Shown here: piece by piece, positions 47,654 through 59,769 of the stretch
How the letters are laid out: every line of letters begins with the position of its first letter
Position numbering within the stretch: the first letter of the stretch is position 1
From: Ulva prolifera
Taxonomy: Eukaryota; Chlorophyta; Ulvophyceae; Ulvales; Ulvaceae
Length of the DNA: 64,000 nt
Reading direction: 5' to 3'
Assembly (NCBI GenBank): GCA_023078555.1
Contig: CM041196.1
Coordinates: forward strand, 7,637,985 to 7,701,984
Translations under genes and position numbers: made by a program
Notes under the pieces: generated by a model
What the model was told of the DNA's origin: nothing
Seen by the model: only the letters and a program-made list of their open reading frames with translations
Databases searched by the model: none

Positions 47654-50600
47654 TTACGTGTTATCAACTGTTGTTGTTGCACTGGCCAGCGCCTTGTTCG
47701 TGTCTGCTCTGCTCGTTTCAATCATCGCATCTCTGATTTTGCGAGCTTGTGACTTCTCTTTGGCCGAAACTTTACTCCTGTCCCTTTTGTAAAACTGACT
47801 GTCATACTCCAGCTTAGCTTGATCCAGCCTATCTTGGTACTGCTGCATCTCTTCCCTTGCCAACTCTTCTTGCTCTGACCGCAGCAATCGTGTCTGGTCC
47901 TTCATCACTATTGTGCTTAAATGCTCTGAAAATTCAATGCCGCTTGTCAGCCTGGATCGATCTGCTGCAGTTGGCCTGAAGCCTGAGGTGTGGAATTTTG
48001 AGGCGATATCCATCCATATCTCTCCTTGTTTGAACTTCACATACTTTTCCACAAGGGTCAGTGTTGCCTGATCCATTGCATCTAGGGTGAGGATCTCATG
48101 AAAGCCTATCAGATGTAGCACAGAGTATATTTTCCGCATGCGTGCATCCACGTCGACAGCGTTCGAGACAGCACGGAGTTCGTGTTTCCTCTTCTGACCC
48201 AAACAGCCATACACGACCTGCGTGGTCCTCAAACATGTTCAGTACGCCTGCTTCTCTTTCTCTAACGGGAAGTCGGGGTTAACAGTGCAAGCTGAGCAGC
48301 TGTACCTCATGCTTTGGAATCCACAGACTACGCTTCCCAGCTCCTGCCAAAGGCTTGTGAACACTGGTGAGAATTCCATTGGTACATACTGTCCACTCAG
48401 ATTCAGCCTGACGCCACAAGTGCAGGAGAAGCTGGACAGCATTCCTGAAACTCTCATCCGATCTCCATTGCAGGAGATGAGAGTGCGCAGCTTTTTTCAT
48501 GTCCAACATGTCTGCAACTAAGGACATGATTAGTGGTTGCAGTGACGAATGTCCTCGTTCCATGTGGCTCATCAAGACCTTCATCCCTGCACAATACACC
48601 CTCACTAATGCAGGAGCTCACACCACCGAAACGCACTGTCAATTGCTGAACACACACCATCTTCTGCCAGAAAGCACTCCAAACATCGTTCACTCTGCAA
48701 GACCAGACTCCACAGCATTGCTACTGTCTGGATCACAAGGAGATTTGGAAGGGTTGGGTCTGTGTCGCATAGGTCCTTCAAGGCTGTTATGCACAGTTGA
48801 ACGATGCCTGCATCCTCGCACATGACCAAATTTTGCAGACTACCAGTGCAAAGGGAATGCAGAGCCATCATAGCCTCTTTGCGCATATCATCTGACATGG
48901 AGCGATCTTGGAAGCGAGCTTTTACCACAGAGACAGCACCATGCTGACCCAGCCAGGTGCGTGTGCTCTGGCATTGCTGCGCCAGGTGCCGGAGAACTCG
49001 GACAGCATACTCTACCTGATGTGCATTCTCGCCGTCTTTGATGAATGACAGCAATATCTGAGGACCACCACTCTTCTTGAAATCAGCAGGAGATAAGACA
49101 CTCATGCGGAAAAGGACACTGATGGCTTGCCGCTGTAGAGCACCTAACTGAGGCGGATTCCAACGTCGACCTCTCTGCATTTTCAAACGTCTCAATGAAT
49201 GAACTGCCGCACCGGCCTTGACCATGGTTCCTCGGCACACACCGGAGCATCCTTGTTGCCGAGCTTGATGTACCGCAGTATCACATCCACAAAACCTGAG
49301 CTCAATATTTGTCTGATGCTGTCCGCACACTGTTCACACATACAGGCAAGAATGTGCCAAAGCAAACGTGTTTGTTCATAACAAAGATCGTCTGCGTGCA
49401 TTGAAAAAGATGTTATTCCCAGTGACGCTGGTGAAGCCAGCTCATGCGCGCAAGCGACCGTTCCCAATAGCTTCGTTAGCCCGCAAGAGTTGACACACTG
49501 ACAAAAGTCGCCACTTTCAACGAGAAACAGCAACATTGCCAGAGCTGTATTCCTTGACTGCTTGCTTCGCTCATCATAACAAGACGTGTATGCTTCCTGT
49601 ACTCAACATGTTGTCACCTAACTGAAGTGTCCATTAGAGAAAGGGCCGTTGCCGTACACTTACCCGGAGAAGTCTTTCAAATACTCTGGCATAAGCAGCG
49701 TTCAACGAAATCTGTGTGGTTTTGGGATCACATGCGCTTTGGGATGGCTCATTTTCATTGACGGGCTGCAAAGAACCTGATGTGCAAAGCACGGCAATCG
49801 AGTCATTTCGCCTCTTGAATGTACTACGAGCGCGTTCAGCAGATTCTTTGATAGATCGACACACTGCATCATCGTATGCATTCCTGATCAGATAAAAAGC
49901 AGCGCTCTGATAGAACACCAGGATGGAGGCACACCCGACTGATTTGAAAGCTGCCTGCTAACTGCATTGTGAAACTCTGGTGGAGTGAAGTCAGATGGAC
50001 ATGACACCAATCTTTCAAATATTTCCAAGGAAGTTTGCCTGCAGCATCATAGTGTTTCATTAGCCCTCTGATTTGGCATACAAGAAAACATCACCTGGAC
50101 GCTGGGGTTATGAGCATACTGAGCTGCAGCATTGTTATCTTCGACGTCGATGGATGCTTCGGTGTGATTCTCCACTTCATCTTTGGTTGAGGTTTCAGTA
50201 AGGGCCTGCGCGCATTGAAAAGTTGCACCAGTGCAAGCCGTTGCTCCATACCATACATATCAGTCCATCCAAGCACACCTCTGCTGGCAGTGTGCGTGGC
50301 TTTGGCATTGCCTCAAGCAAGTTCCACAAGATGTCAAGGAGCAGCGGCAAAAGAGGGGACCCAAGGGTGACATTGAACATGTCGAACACTTTTGGCAGCT
50401 GTGCCAACAGATTAGTATGCCCACACAACTGTTGTGCCGTAGGTGGAAAACTTGACATTTGCATCAAGACATCCAAGTACGACATGGCCAGCAATTCTGT
50501 CTTTGCACAATGCAGTGCACCAGCGACAGCTTCGGCAATGTTACTTTCACAGATGAGCCTGCAGAAGTGTCAGCCTGTGAACAAGCATGTCCATGTCAAA

Positions 50601-51316
50601 CAGGCATCATCGTGCTCGCTGCAGGCACACTCTCACAGGTTTCATACATCAGATCACGACTTCGTTACCGTTGATTTTCGAGGTACATTTGTGTGCATTC
50701 TGCTTCCCCATTCTTAGCAGAGTCGTGCACTGGCACGTGCTGCTGCATGTCTGCGTACCCTTTTGTGAACGTAGTCAGGGTCTACAAAACAAATCCATAT
50801 ATCCGTTGCCACTATGAATTCACATGCTAGTTGAGCGCCAAAGGCTAGCGTACCTGGCAAGCTGCAAGCTGCAGCTGAGCAGGGGCATCCGCATATAAAC
50901 ATGAGCTGATTAAACGAAGTGTCTTGCAAATAGACGATGACATTTTACTCCCGTCAGTACATAGCTTTTTCTTCAAGGGCTGCTCTAACACCCTGCATGA
51001 CTGCTGCTACATTATGCGCCACATTCATCATGGGCCAACTACAACTATGGATTGAGGAACCACACCTCAGCATCAGGCACATGCATTCTACGAAATGTAT
51101 GCTTCCTGCCTTGATTGCTTCGATTGTAAGCTCCAAGATGGAGCAAATTCCACCCAGATCAGCTACCCAGAAGCCCGAGGCGTTGTTTCTGCAGAATGCT
51201 TGGATATGGGCTACATGCCGCGCGGCAAGCACTTTTGTATCGGGAGTTGAAAGCAGTTGAACCAACCGATCCATGGGTACAGGATGCTCTGCATCGAGCG
51301 ATGTATCTCGACCCAT
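47654..51316 (-). CDS. CFAP69: CFAP69 homologue (cilia- and flagella-associated, armadillo-like)
   Basis: The first recognisable exon (about 51316-50954) encodes PMDRLVQLLSTPDTKVLAAR and AFCRNNASGFWVADLGGICS, matching the N-terminal region of animal CFAP69. Middle exons carry armadillo-type helices: NLLAQLPKVFDMFNVTLGSP (about 50420-50360), ILWNLLEAMPK, QTRLLWHILACMCEQCADSI (about 49370) and a long exon at about 49190-48750 with ISVLFRMSVLSPADFKKSGG, AVRVLRHLAQQCQSTRTWLG and MMALHSLCTGSLQNLVM. The last exon (48217-47654) has KIYSVLHLIGFHEI, TLTLVEKYVKFKQGEIWMDI, a charged helix and the ending ASATTTVDNT; this block is the most diagnostic of CFAP69. In animals the protein acts in the axoneme central apparatus and in olfactory cilia. 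The start is uncertain: a minus-strand segment at 51610-51380 may be a 5' exon. Confidence 0.8.
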
Positions 51317-51630
51317 GGCGACCGAGGCCTTGCGACAGCAAATGACCCAATGCGCTAACCTGAAAATCGTGAAGAAGAGTTAGTAAAACATCGTGTTCAA
51401 GGCACTGTGCATGTCACTACCTGCAGGGCTTGGCTGACTCGTCAGGCCCGTGCACAGATCATCAACGATCCTTGAAGCCACGACGGACAGCCGGCCCGAC
51501 GTTGAGCTGATTGGTCGTCCGGGAGATGTAGCACATTGGCATTGTTCCTGTGCCAATACACGCCCGACGCAGCGGTCTAGGGCACCGTATGACGGCCAAC
51601 GTGCCACCACACCAATGTGTGTAATCTTTC

Positions 51631-52715
51631 ATGACGGCTAGTGCTAACTCTGTACTGCGATGTGGCACCCTTGCCGTTTATGTTGCTTCGAAGAACCGAG
51701 TCAAAATTGGCGCCGTAGATGACGCGCTACGTCAGCTTCGTACTGTGCATCCGGCCGTGCCAGTGACAGGTGTTCTCGAATACGTGCAAGCCGCACGTTT
51801 AGTGGCTGTTGATGTACTTTTTTCTTGTTGATGCACATCTGATAGTTTGTCTACTGGTGTAGGCATTGCCGTGCCTTCTGGGGTACCCGAGCAGCCCATC
51901 GGGAACGAGCAAACTCTACTCGGGTATGAAACGTTGTGAGGATGTACAGTGCCGGCGTGTCGGTCCATTGTCTGGTTTCATCCTCAAGTTCTGATCTGCT
52001 ACCCAAAGTCCTGTGACACTGTTCATGAAATTGGCTTTGAATGAGAATCAATTTACACTGTATGTTGGGTGGACTCCGGCATGTGCAATGGCCCTGTCTG
52101 AAACTTGCATATGTAACGCAGAGCTCGTACAAGAGTCCACAACTTGAGAAAGAAAGTCGATCATGGCCTCTGTGTTGCAATTGAGGGAGGCATTGGTCCA
52201 GCTGTTTGTGGAAGGTATGGTGACCTTGTGCTGTGTCCGGCGGGTTCCTTGGTTGCACATGAAACATTTGATATCTTGATATATGCCTGCGTTCACTCGG
52301 GAACAAACGTAGGGGGTTGGAATGCTTTGCATGGGCTGTCGTGCTAGATTCCCATTCAGGCAGAGTCGGGCACGCACGATCCGCATCATTTCCTCTACCT
52401 GACAAAGTGGCCCATCTCATTTATCAGGGCGTGGAGCTTGGAGATGCTGACGATCAGGTAAGCGCTGAGCAAGTCATGATGCCTCGTGCGACGATATGTC
52501 AGGCGTTTTGCGAGCACATCAACCATCTTTGTCGGGCTGAGACAAGACATCTGTAGGTGTTTCTACGGAAGAAGTCTGGGCATGGCTCTGGAACAGTTGG
52601 CCACTTGACGCACGGAATTATTTCGAGGAGAGCGTATTACGAACACACCGTGACAATGGCGCTGATACCGTTTATTTGGCCAGATTTGTATCCCGTCGAC
52701 ATGGAGACTTTGTAA
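51631..52715 (+). CDS. Inosine/xanthosine triphosphatase, YjjX family
   Basis: House-cleaning phosphatase for non-canonical purine nucleoside triphosphates. The ATG at 51631 opens LAVYVASKNRVKIGAVDDAL, the family's N-terminal nucleotide-binding strand. Exon 1 ends at 51769 and exon 2 (51863-51923) gives IAVPSGVPEQPIGNEQTLL; the join VTGIAVPSGVPEQP is characteristic. A middle exon has HGLCVAIEGGIG (about 52160), then CFAWAVVLDSHSGRVG and KVAHLIYQGVELGDADD (about 52325-52458). The last exon (from about 52560) reads GHGSGTVGHLTHGIISRRAY and TMALIPFIWPDLY to TAA at 52713-52715. The exon between 51924 and 52160 (ALNRA region) was not resolved. The start is only about 315 bases from the CFAP69 start on the other strand. 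Bacterial YjjX proteins are about 170 residues; this is similar in size. Confidence 0.88.
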
Positions 52716-52756
52716 TTTGATATTATAGCAGATTAGACAATGTCAGAGCTCTGATC

Positions 52757-55700
52757 ATGGTCTCCTCACTTCCCAAAGAGCATCCAACTGCTGTGTTTGT
52801 TTCATCAAGGCATGACCTGAGGGCAGTGGTATGTTGCTTCATGTCACATTCGTCCTCCTGCCACACTTATGTTCAAGGACAACATGGGCAATTTTGGTTT
52901 CTGCCGCTGAAACAATGCAGTGTCAACTTGTACAACACCCCTGGGATGTGCGTACAGTGCCAGCTTCACAAAGTACCGATACCATCCTGCATCGAGAATT
53001 TATTAGATCCAATCAGCCCCCAAGTCAACGTAAGTGGGAACACAATCGCGGATTCTGATGCTGTCTGCATGATCACTGATCATGGTCACAATCATGCCAG
53101 CGCGGGCAGGTGCCAGGAAACCGTGACACAACGGAAGCCGACTCAGGATCTGGATCCGCCTCACCAAATGAGCAGCGCATATGCCCCTGGTAGGCGTCTT
53201 CTGATTGGCCAAATCAATCCGGAACTGCAAAGAGCACGAAGATGCAGGAAACGGCCTGATTTTATGAGCGCGCTTGGGACTCTGCAGAAGGACATGAAGC
53301 TGCCAAATCTAGATCGAACTTCAGCCCTGCTCAAGTTCATCCAAACGCACATCAATCAGAACAAAGACCTTTGTGTGGATCACATGCAATGCTTTCTTCG
53401 GATCATGTCAGGCTGCTCAAATGTCATTAGGGTGTGCACCCCACAGCCCAATTGTCTGTGGCACTGCATAATGCCTTTGACAGAGAACTTCCAATCCCGT
53501 AGGGCCGGGCTGCTGGAGAGCTCATTAAGCTGAGCATGTTCATCTCTGCAATGAAAGTAGTACACGGAAGCTCAGGACTGATGGCTGCAGTGTGTTGCGA
53601 AATTAAGCACATTGTCAGCACAAATGCACAGAAAAGTAATCATGCAGCATTGAGCTCTTGGGTGTGGGACGATGTTGACGCAGAGCTGCTAGTCCAAGAG
53701 CATCCACCGCAAGTCTGCGATTGCCTACGTCCTCAGGCGCTGGGTCCCTCTGCTACAGGTTGCATTGACAATCTGCACACAATCCTTAGAGAACAGCATA
53801 CCCTACTGATTCAGGAATGCTCTTGCCTCTTAAATTGATTCAATTGGTAGTGGTTGCAGACAGCATTCTGATCATAGAACGCCACACAGGTCATACATTA
53901 CATGTGTGCAAAAAAGCAGCCATGTCAACACTTCGTTGAAGATCCACACAGGTGCCCGTTTCAATTACCAGATTCTGATATTCCAGTGTCGTGATTGAAC
54001 GTCCGGTAAAGTGTCACAGCATTTGGAATGCGGGCAGCAGAAGTTGCTGATTATGTCCAGACCTCAAGATGAAGTGGCAAAAGTTGGTGTGTGTAACCAC
54101 AAAGACCGAGAAGGTGTGCATGATGGCATACACAGACTTTCGCAACAACCCACAGGAAATGGACAAGGTCAAGCCAAGGCTGAGTGCGACCTGATGATCG
54201 CTTGCTGTTGAGGCTTGGCAATTTTCGCTGTGTGATTTTCCTGATTTCTGGAGTGATTGATGTCGACTCTGCGCAGGTGTATCCGGGAACCTCGAGCATT
54301 GCCCGAGGACAACAGATTCGATGTTTTCCAAAAGCTGATGTCAAGATCTGCTGTTGTAGAAGAGGCTTCCCTAATGCTGTCTGTTCCGTCAAATGATTGT
54401 GTTTTGGACATCCATGCACCTATGCTGACACCAGAAGCATCCGAGGCGTCGAGCTGTCACACACAAGAACCAGTCTTCAGTGAGCAAGAAACTGGCATGA
54501 CCGCAGCAGTTGCAATAGTAGAGGGCGGATCAAACTACGCTCCGATTGATAGCAGCGACCAAGATTATATGTGTCTCCTGAAGAAGACACAGACCGATTG
54601 CCAACCACGGACAAAGGGCCAGGTGCTTAATCGTCCCATCATCTTCAATGCGACTGGATGATACCAGAACATCCGTTGTTCCTGATCCACTTTGCACGGT
54701 GCACAAGGTGATTCATGCTGCCGGTGGAAAAGACCATCGAGCACGTATTGACCAGCTCACATTGGTGCTTGCATGAGACAGTGCGGCCACACTGTGCACC
54801 ATGTGTCGGACACGCGGGGTACTTTTGTTGCTGTTTTTTTTCAAAGTACCGCCGACTTAGTCGACCGTATAGCTGTCTGAAGATGGTTCCAAGCAGAAGC
54901 TCGATTCTTCTGAGTACCAACAGCTTTGCGCTGTGCATAGTTCAAGAAAAGGGCTCACTGTCCGCATGGGCGCTTACAGAAACCTCGACTGAGCATAAGC
55001 ATCACGCTTTGCAGGTTGCAAGACAGATAGATTCAGAAGTATCCAAATTCAGTGGTACTTGTCATGGTGATGCATCTGCTGAATTTCAAGCAGAGAATCC
55101 CTTGTCACCTTGCAACGCATTCACAATAATACAAACTGAGCCCAAGCCACAGTCTCATCGACTTAACAGTGACATAGATGTCACAAACTGCCTCTTGCCT
55201 CACGAAGCCCCTGGCTTGACAGAAACAGCATCTGGAGATGCCATGCATGACCACGTCAGACAACAACAGCCAGGGGTCGCTGTCGAGCCCTCTTGGTCTG
55301 AGGCAGCCCAACCGTCTACGCCGGAGCAGCCAGGAATGCCCCTTTGTGAAATCGACACCTGCCCACCAGTCCTCACACATACCAATTGCAAGGCTTTTGA
55401 AAACACAGGTGGATCACAGTGTCTGCTCAGTCATAGCGGAATGGCTTTCCATATGTTGATATCTCAAGCATCAGCAACTGACACAAACACAGGTCCTGAA
55501 GCTTTAGATCATCTCCACACATCAAATCTGTCGTGTCATGGGAGTGGAGGTCAAAGTGAAAAAAGTGCGACATGGCTTTCTGATTGATCAGTTGCAACGC
55601 CGGGTCAGAACACCAAGCTCACATCAATAAATCTGTGGCAGGAGAGGCTGCAGCCTGGAGTTGCGGCATACTTGAACACCGTCATTTTAATTCCTTCACG

Positions 55701-58700
55701 AGCATATTGTGCAGGCACTGGAAGGGTTTGTCAGGCTGTAGATTCAAGTGCTGTTGAATGTGCAGGCGAAGGTCATATAAACTCAAGTCAAGCTGGTCAT
55801 GGCTCGACTCATGTGCGCCCAGTAACATAACTTTTAACAGAGAGCCAATAAATCCAATGATAACATCAGGCCGTGCAGCTGTCGAGAGGTCTTTCAGATA
55901 ACAGCGTTCACCACTTTCCGCACCCTTTCAGTAGCGCTCGTATTGCCTTACAGAGCACAAGGGGACCAGATGCCAGAGAGGATGTACAGCTGCCTGCCTC
56001 CAGTGTCAATGCAACTATACAGCTCAGTGATTCGCATGCCGACAGTAGGAGCTGCAGCGCTTCCACAAGATTGAGGACAGAGACTGCCGCATTGGATCGC
56101 TCAGTTCTCGCTCAGCATTCCGCAAGTCATGTCACGTACGCCGGGGGCGATTTGTCAATGTCTTTACACACAGGGGATCATGGTACCCTGCACACTGTCC
56201 CCGGCGTTGCTGCTGCAGCTGCTGCCTCAAATGCGGTGACCACGTCCCATGGTCTTACTAGCATAACACAGCTGGGTGCGTTGGAAGAGAGCACTCCTGG
56301 TATTGCTGCTATAAGGAAGCCTGAAAACAATTACTGCAATCCAAAACAGCCAATCAATTTTCCAGTCCTGGGCTCTTCTTGTTGTGGAACAGGCACCTTG
56401 ATCCATGCAAGCCTGCTGATTTGTGCTGATCACATGGCCCACCTAGTGTTGGCCATTTCACATTTTGCAACATATGTGGAGTCATTCACATTTCACACTC
56501 ATGCGTACGAAGGAAAAACCCTGAGTTGTGTGTACATGTGGGCGTGCACAAATAAAGTATTCATGCATTCGTTTGCATGCTGCACTGCCGATCACACGGT
56601 TAATAGCTGTTTTTTGAGAATACATATCACCTAATTGACGCAAAATGTTGAAAATTTATTCAAAGAGGTCATCACATCTTGCAGGCTGCATGTCGAATGT
56701 ACAGACACGTCAGGAGCCATCGAGAGTAACCTATGATGATGTCCTCATGCTGACCAGCCTTGACACTGATGTACTTGGTCTTGTTATCAGCGCTGTTGGC
56801 AGTCCTCCAGTTGCGATCACATTGGCATCCTTTTGAGCTCAGGATAATCCGATATCTCATATGAGCAAGGTCTGTGGATATAAACATGGTCATACGTTGG
56901 AAGAGTGTACAGAACGCGTGTCATGTCTAGACCCTTGACAGCATGTGTTGATCGCTCACATTGATCTTTTTCTCGCTTTGATCATGTGAATACCTTGAAC
57001 AGAACTATCAACACAGGGAATCCTTAACCCGGCAAAGGTTTCTCCAGCGGAAGCAGAAGCTTTGGGGTTTATGTATTACTTATAGATATGTTCACATTGC
57101 CACATTGAACCCGATGCTGCAACTGAGTGTAAGGTAGAGTGAATTCAGAACCACTTCACACTCAGTTGTGTGCACCAGATACACTGAACTGTAGCCAGCA
57201 AATGAATATGGCACAAATGCTATCGGAGCTATCATGTTGAGCGCTGACATAAGTGCAGGCGGTGCTGTGAATCCCCTTTATGAAAGCAATATGGTGAACC
57301 CTGTGGCGGCACATGAATGCCAGGTGCATGATGGTTTACAAGGCAGGATTCTACAAAGCGCACTTCCTACTGCATGCTGCACTTGCACATGAGCGGCAAT
57401 CCAGATAAACAAGAGGACTGTGTTACAGGTATTGCAAGGTCTAGCACCAATGCAGCTGAAGATGAATGCAAGATCAAACCAGATGACCGGAATAGCCAGC
57501 TTGTGATCGATGGGATCCGTAATCCCCTTTACGAGACAATAATTGACCAGAGGAATGATGCCAAAAACGGTCCTGCGCACCAGGACGGTCATGGTAAGAT
57601 TGTGGAGCCCCATACATTCTCTGATTCTGGATTCAGGGTGTGTCTGAATGCTACTAATGTTTCAATACGTTCAGGCGCGAAATATCTCGGTTGCACAAAG
57701 AACATCAGCAATTTAGGCCTTCGGCATCATGCAGAAGCCAAATCTCTTTCGCAGGATGAATGCCAAGACAATCCAATATACGAATCCACTTTCCCTCGAA
57801 CACACGCTCTCATGGACAACCCGACCTACGAGACATATACAGGTACCTGTTCACCATGGACGCCACGCTCATATGCACAAATCACAAGACCATTCCAAAG
57901 ACAGACTATTCCAACATGTATGGTGTAACAGTGCTCAATCTGTCCTCTTTACTTACGCAACACACGCACGCTGCTTTGCCTGCATTATCACTGGTCGTTA
58001 TACTGCAACCAGAAAATTCACTTCAGGGTCGAGCCACCCAATCGGAACTCCACCTGAGGACCAGTCCAGGGTACAAGACTTTGAACACACACTGTGTGTG
58101 CTCCTACTGTGTCCTGTCAGTGCAAATGGTTTGAAATATGGCCAGTTGAACATTGAATCACACCACTTGCTGAACGTGATGCATGTGCAAACACGCTTGA
58201 TTGCTACTGCAGGGCACGATCAGCTTCAAGCAGTAGCACTGCACAAGTGTCCCGAGCCAAGCATTGCATTGGCACCACAGACGCTGATCCTCATATGACA
58301 ATGCCAAACACGCATGCCTCCAAACTCGTGAGCACCAATGAACCCTCGCATTGGCTCAACCGAGGTGGCAACACAGGTATGCAAAACTCATGAGGTTTAG
58401 TAGCTTCAAAGCTATTCCATGCCATTACACATGTCATGATGCAGCAAGGGATGCTGTTTCAGTATGGGTTTGTAAGCTGATGTGATTTCTCTGTACTGTT
58501 TTGAGACCGCCTTACGTTACCAATGCTATGTGTAGAGGTTACAGCAGAAGACATGCAGATCAAGGCTAGTCAGCTGCAGACTGCACTGGAAATGGATCAA
58601 GCACAAGAACTGCAGCAAACTCTTGAGCAGATGCAGGCACAAATGCGACAAACAACGCAGCTGATGAATGTGAATGCGAGTGTAGCCTCAGCTGATTCAC

Positions 58701-59106
58701 AGACAGAGTTGTCAGAGGTTCTACACTCCTTAATACCGGAAATCGTGGAACATTGCATGCTCATACGTTCTTGTGTGAAAGCCTACAAACTGAAACTGAT
58801 TAAGCATCAGAAGTTTGACTGCTGTAGGTGAAGGCGTATGCAGAGTATCTTGGCATCGATCCGGACAAAGATCCAGACCTGCTCTACATTGCGAAGTGGG
58901 CGATGGAAGCAGATCTTCCCAACGAGTGGATTGCAAATCTTGATGAAGAGGGCTCGGAGTACTTTTTCAACCAAATTACAGGAATCTCCCAGTATTCACA
59001 CCCATGTGATGAGCTGTACAAACTGATGTACAAGGAACAGAAGGCCAAGAAGGATGGGGCACAAAGCCAGAGAGCGAATCTGAAATCTCAGCTAGCATCT
59101 GCATGA
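52757..59106 (+). CDS. Uncharacterised long gene region with NPxYE motifs and C-terminal WW domain
   Basis: A 6.3 kb plus-strand stretch with successive open segments (52757-53520, 53536-53837, 54257-54661, 54715-55587, 55873-56634, 57240-57930, 58523-58800, 58828-59106) and no competing gene on the other strand. I treat it as one gene because no promoter-like break is obvious and it ends in a clean terminal exon, but two or more genes are possible. The early part includes SALLKFIQTHINQNKDLCVD and AGELIKLSMFISAMKVVHG, helical and unrecognised. The middle is Ser/Thr/Pro/His-rich and probably disordered. 57270-57835 carries four NPxYE motifs (next feature). 58550-58680 is a short Gln-rich coiled coil (QELQQTLEQMQAQMRQTTQL). 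The WW domain is described separately. Confidence 0.4.
57270..57835 (+). other. Four dispersed NPxYE(S/T) motifs
   Basis: In plus-strand open segments the peptides NPLYES (57270-57287), NPLYET (57521-57538), NPIYES (57770-57787) and NPTYET (57818-57835) recur with constant Asn-Pro, Tyr-Glu and Ser/Thr. The first two share the same 11 nucleotides AATCCCCTTTA, suggesting duplication. NPxY is known as a PTB-domain and clathrin-adaptor docking motif in animals; its role here is unknown. Confidence 0.6.
58828..59106 (+). CDS. Terminal exon with CEP164-type WW domain
   Basis: The exon follows CTGTAG at 58821-58827 and reads KAYAEYLGIDPDKDPDLLYI, then ADLPNEWIANLDEEG, EYFFNQITGISQYSHPCDEL and YKLMYKEQKAKK, ending QLASA at the TGA (59104-59106). 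The arrangement YAxxLGIDPxxxPxLLxIA before a WW domain and HPCDExYxxLY after it is the signature of the CEP164 group, centriole distal-appendage proteins, and of related algal ciliary WW proteins. In CEP164 this module is N-terminal, while here it is C-terminal. The second signature aromatic of the WW fold is Tyr (SQYSHP) instead of Trp. The domain call is firm; the parent protein is not identified. Confidence 0.75.
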   Translation: MKAYAEYLGIDPDKDPDLLYIAKWAMEADLPNEWIANLDEEGSEYFFNQITGISQYSHPCDELYKLMYKEQKAKKDGAQSQRANLKSQLASA

Positions 59107-59769
59107 GCAACTTTGTTGAGAGTGTGGCCCTGCTGACTGTCAGGATGTTTTCGATTTGTGAAGCCAGCCGTGCACAGTATCTGCAGTGAGTCAACTCTCG
59201 CTGTGCGCTGCTGCGGAAGGCCATATATTCTGGATGTGGTGCACCAGTGCTTGTATCGCATGGTTATTCCAGGAAAAGGAAACGTTTGCCAGCCCTGGTT
59301 GGTGCAACAATTTCGGCTAGTCCAGACCCCTCCATAATTTGATGTTTCTGGTACCTTGTCACTACTTGCCATAGCCATGCCCCGATCAGCATTCGTACCT
59401 TGGGGCTCTGTGGCTGTAATGTGACGAGGCAATCACCTGTTGGGAACACACGAGTTCGGCACTCTGAACAACGCGACGTCACGCGAATACATTCTGACGG
59501 GTGCACTGTCCATGTGCCGATGCGCTGTGGCAGTGCTGTACTCACATGGAAGTGCAGTGTTCGTTGTAGGCAACAAATACATATACACTGAATCCCAGCA
59601 TCGAGTGGATCACCCACTGGATCCACTGTCACATGAGGCAAACAAGCATATCTGCCTGGTTGCGTTCGCGTCCCTCAACAGGCTTGCTGATGTGACTGCA
59701 GGGCAGGGTGCTGCCTCCAGGCGGATGTTCCTAGAGGGAACGTAGTCCACAATCATTACACGCCAGTTT
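59107..59769. other. Stretch without an assigned gene
   Basis: Open segments exist on both strands (plus 59440-59745; minus 59264-59641) and overlap. Neither shows a domain I recognise. It follows the WW gene's stop and precedes a retroelement fragment. Confidence 0.35.

Noticed and set aside
58523..58800. Separate coiled-coil gene
   Set aside because: The segment ends next to the acceptor of the WW exon and is better seen as an upstream exon of that gene.
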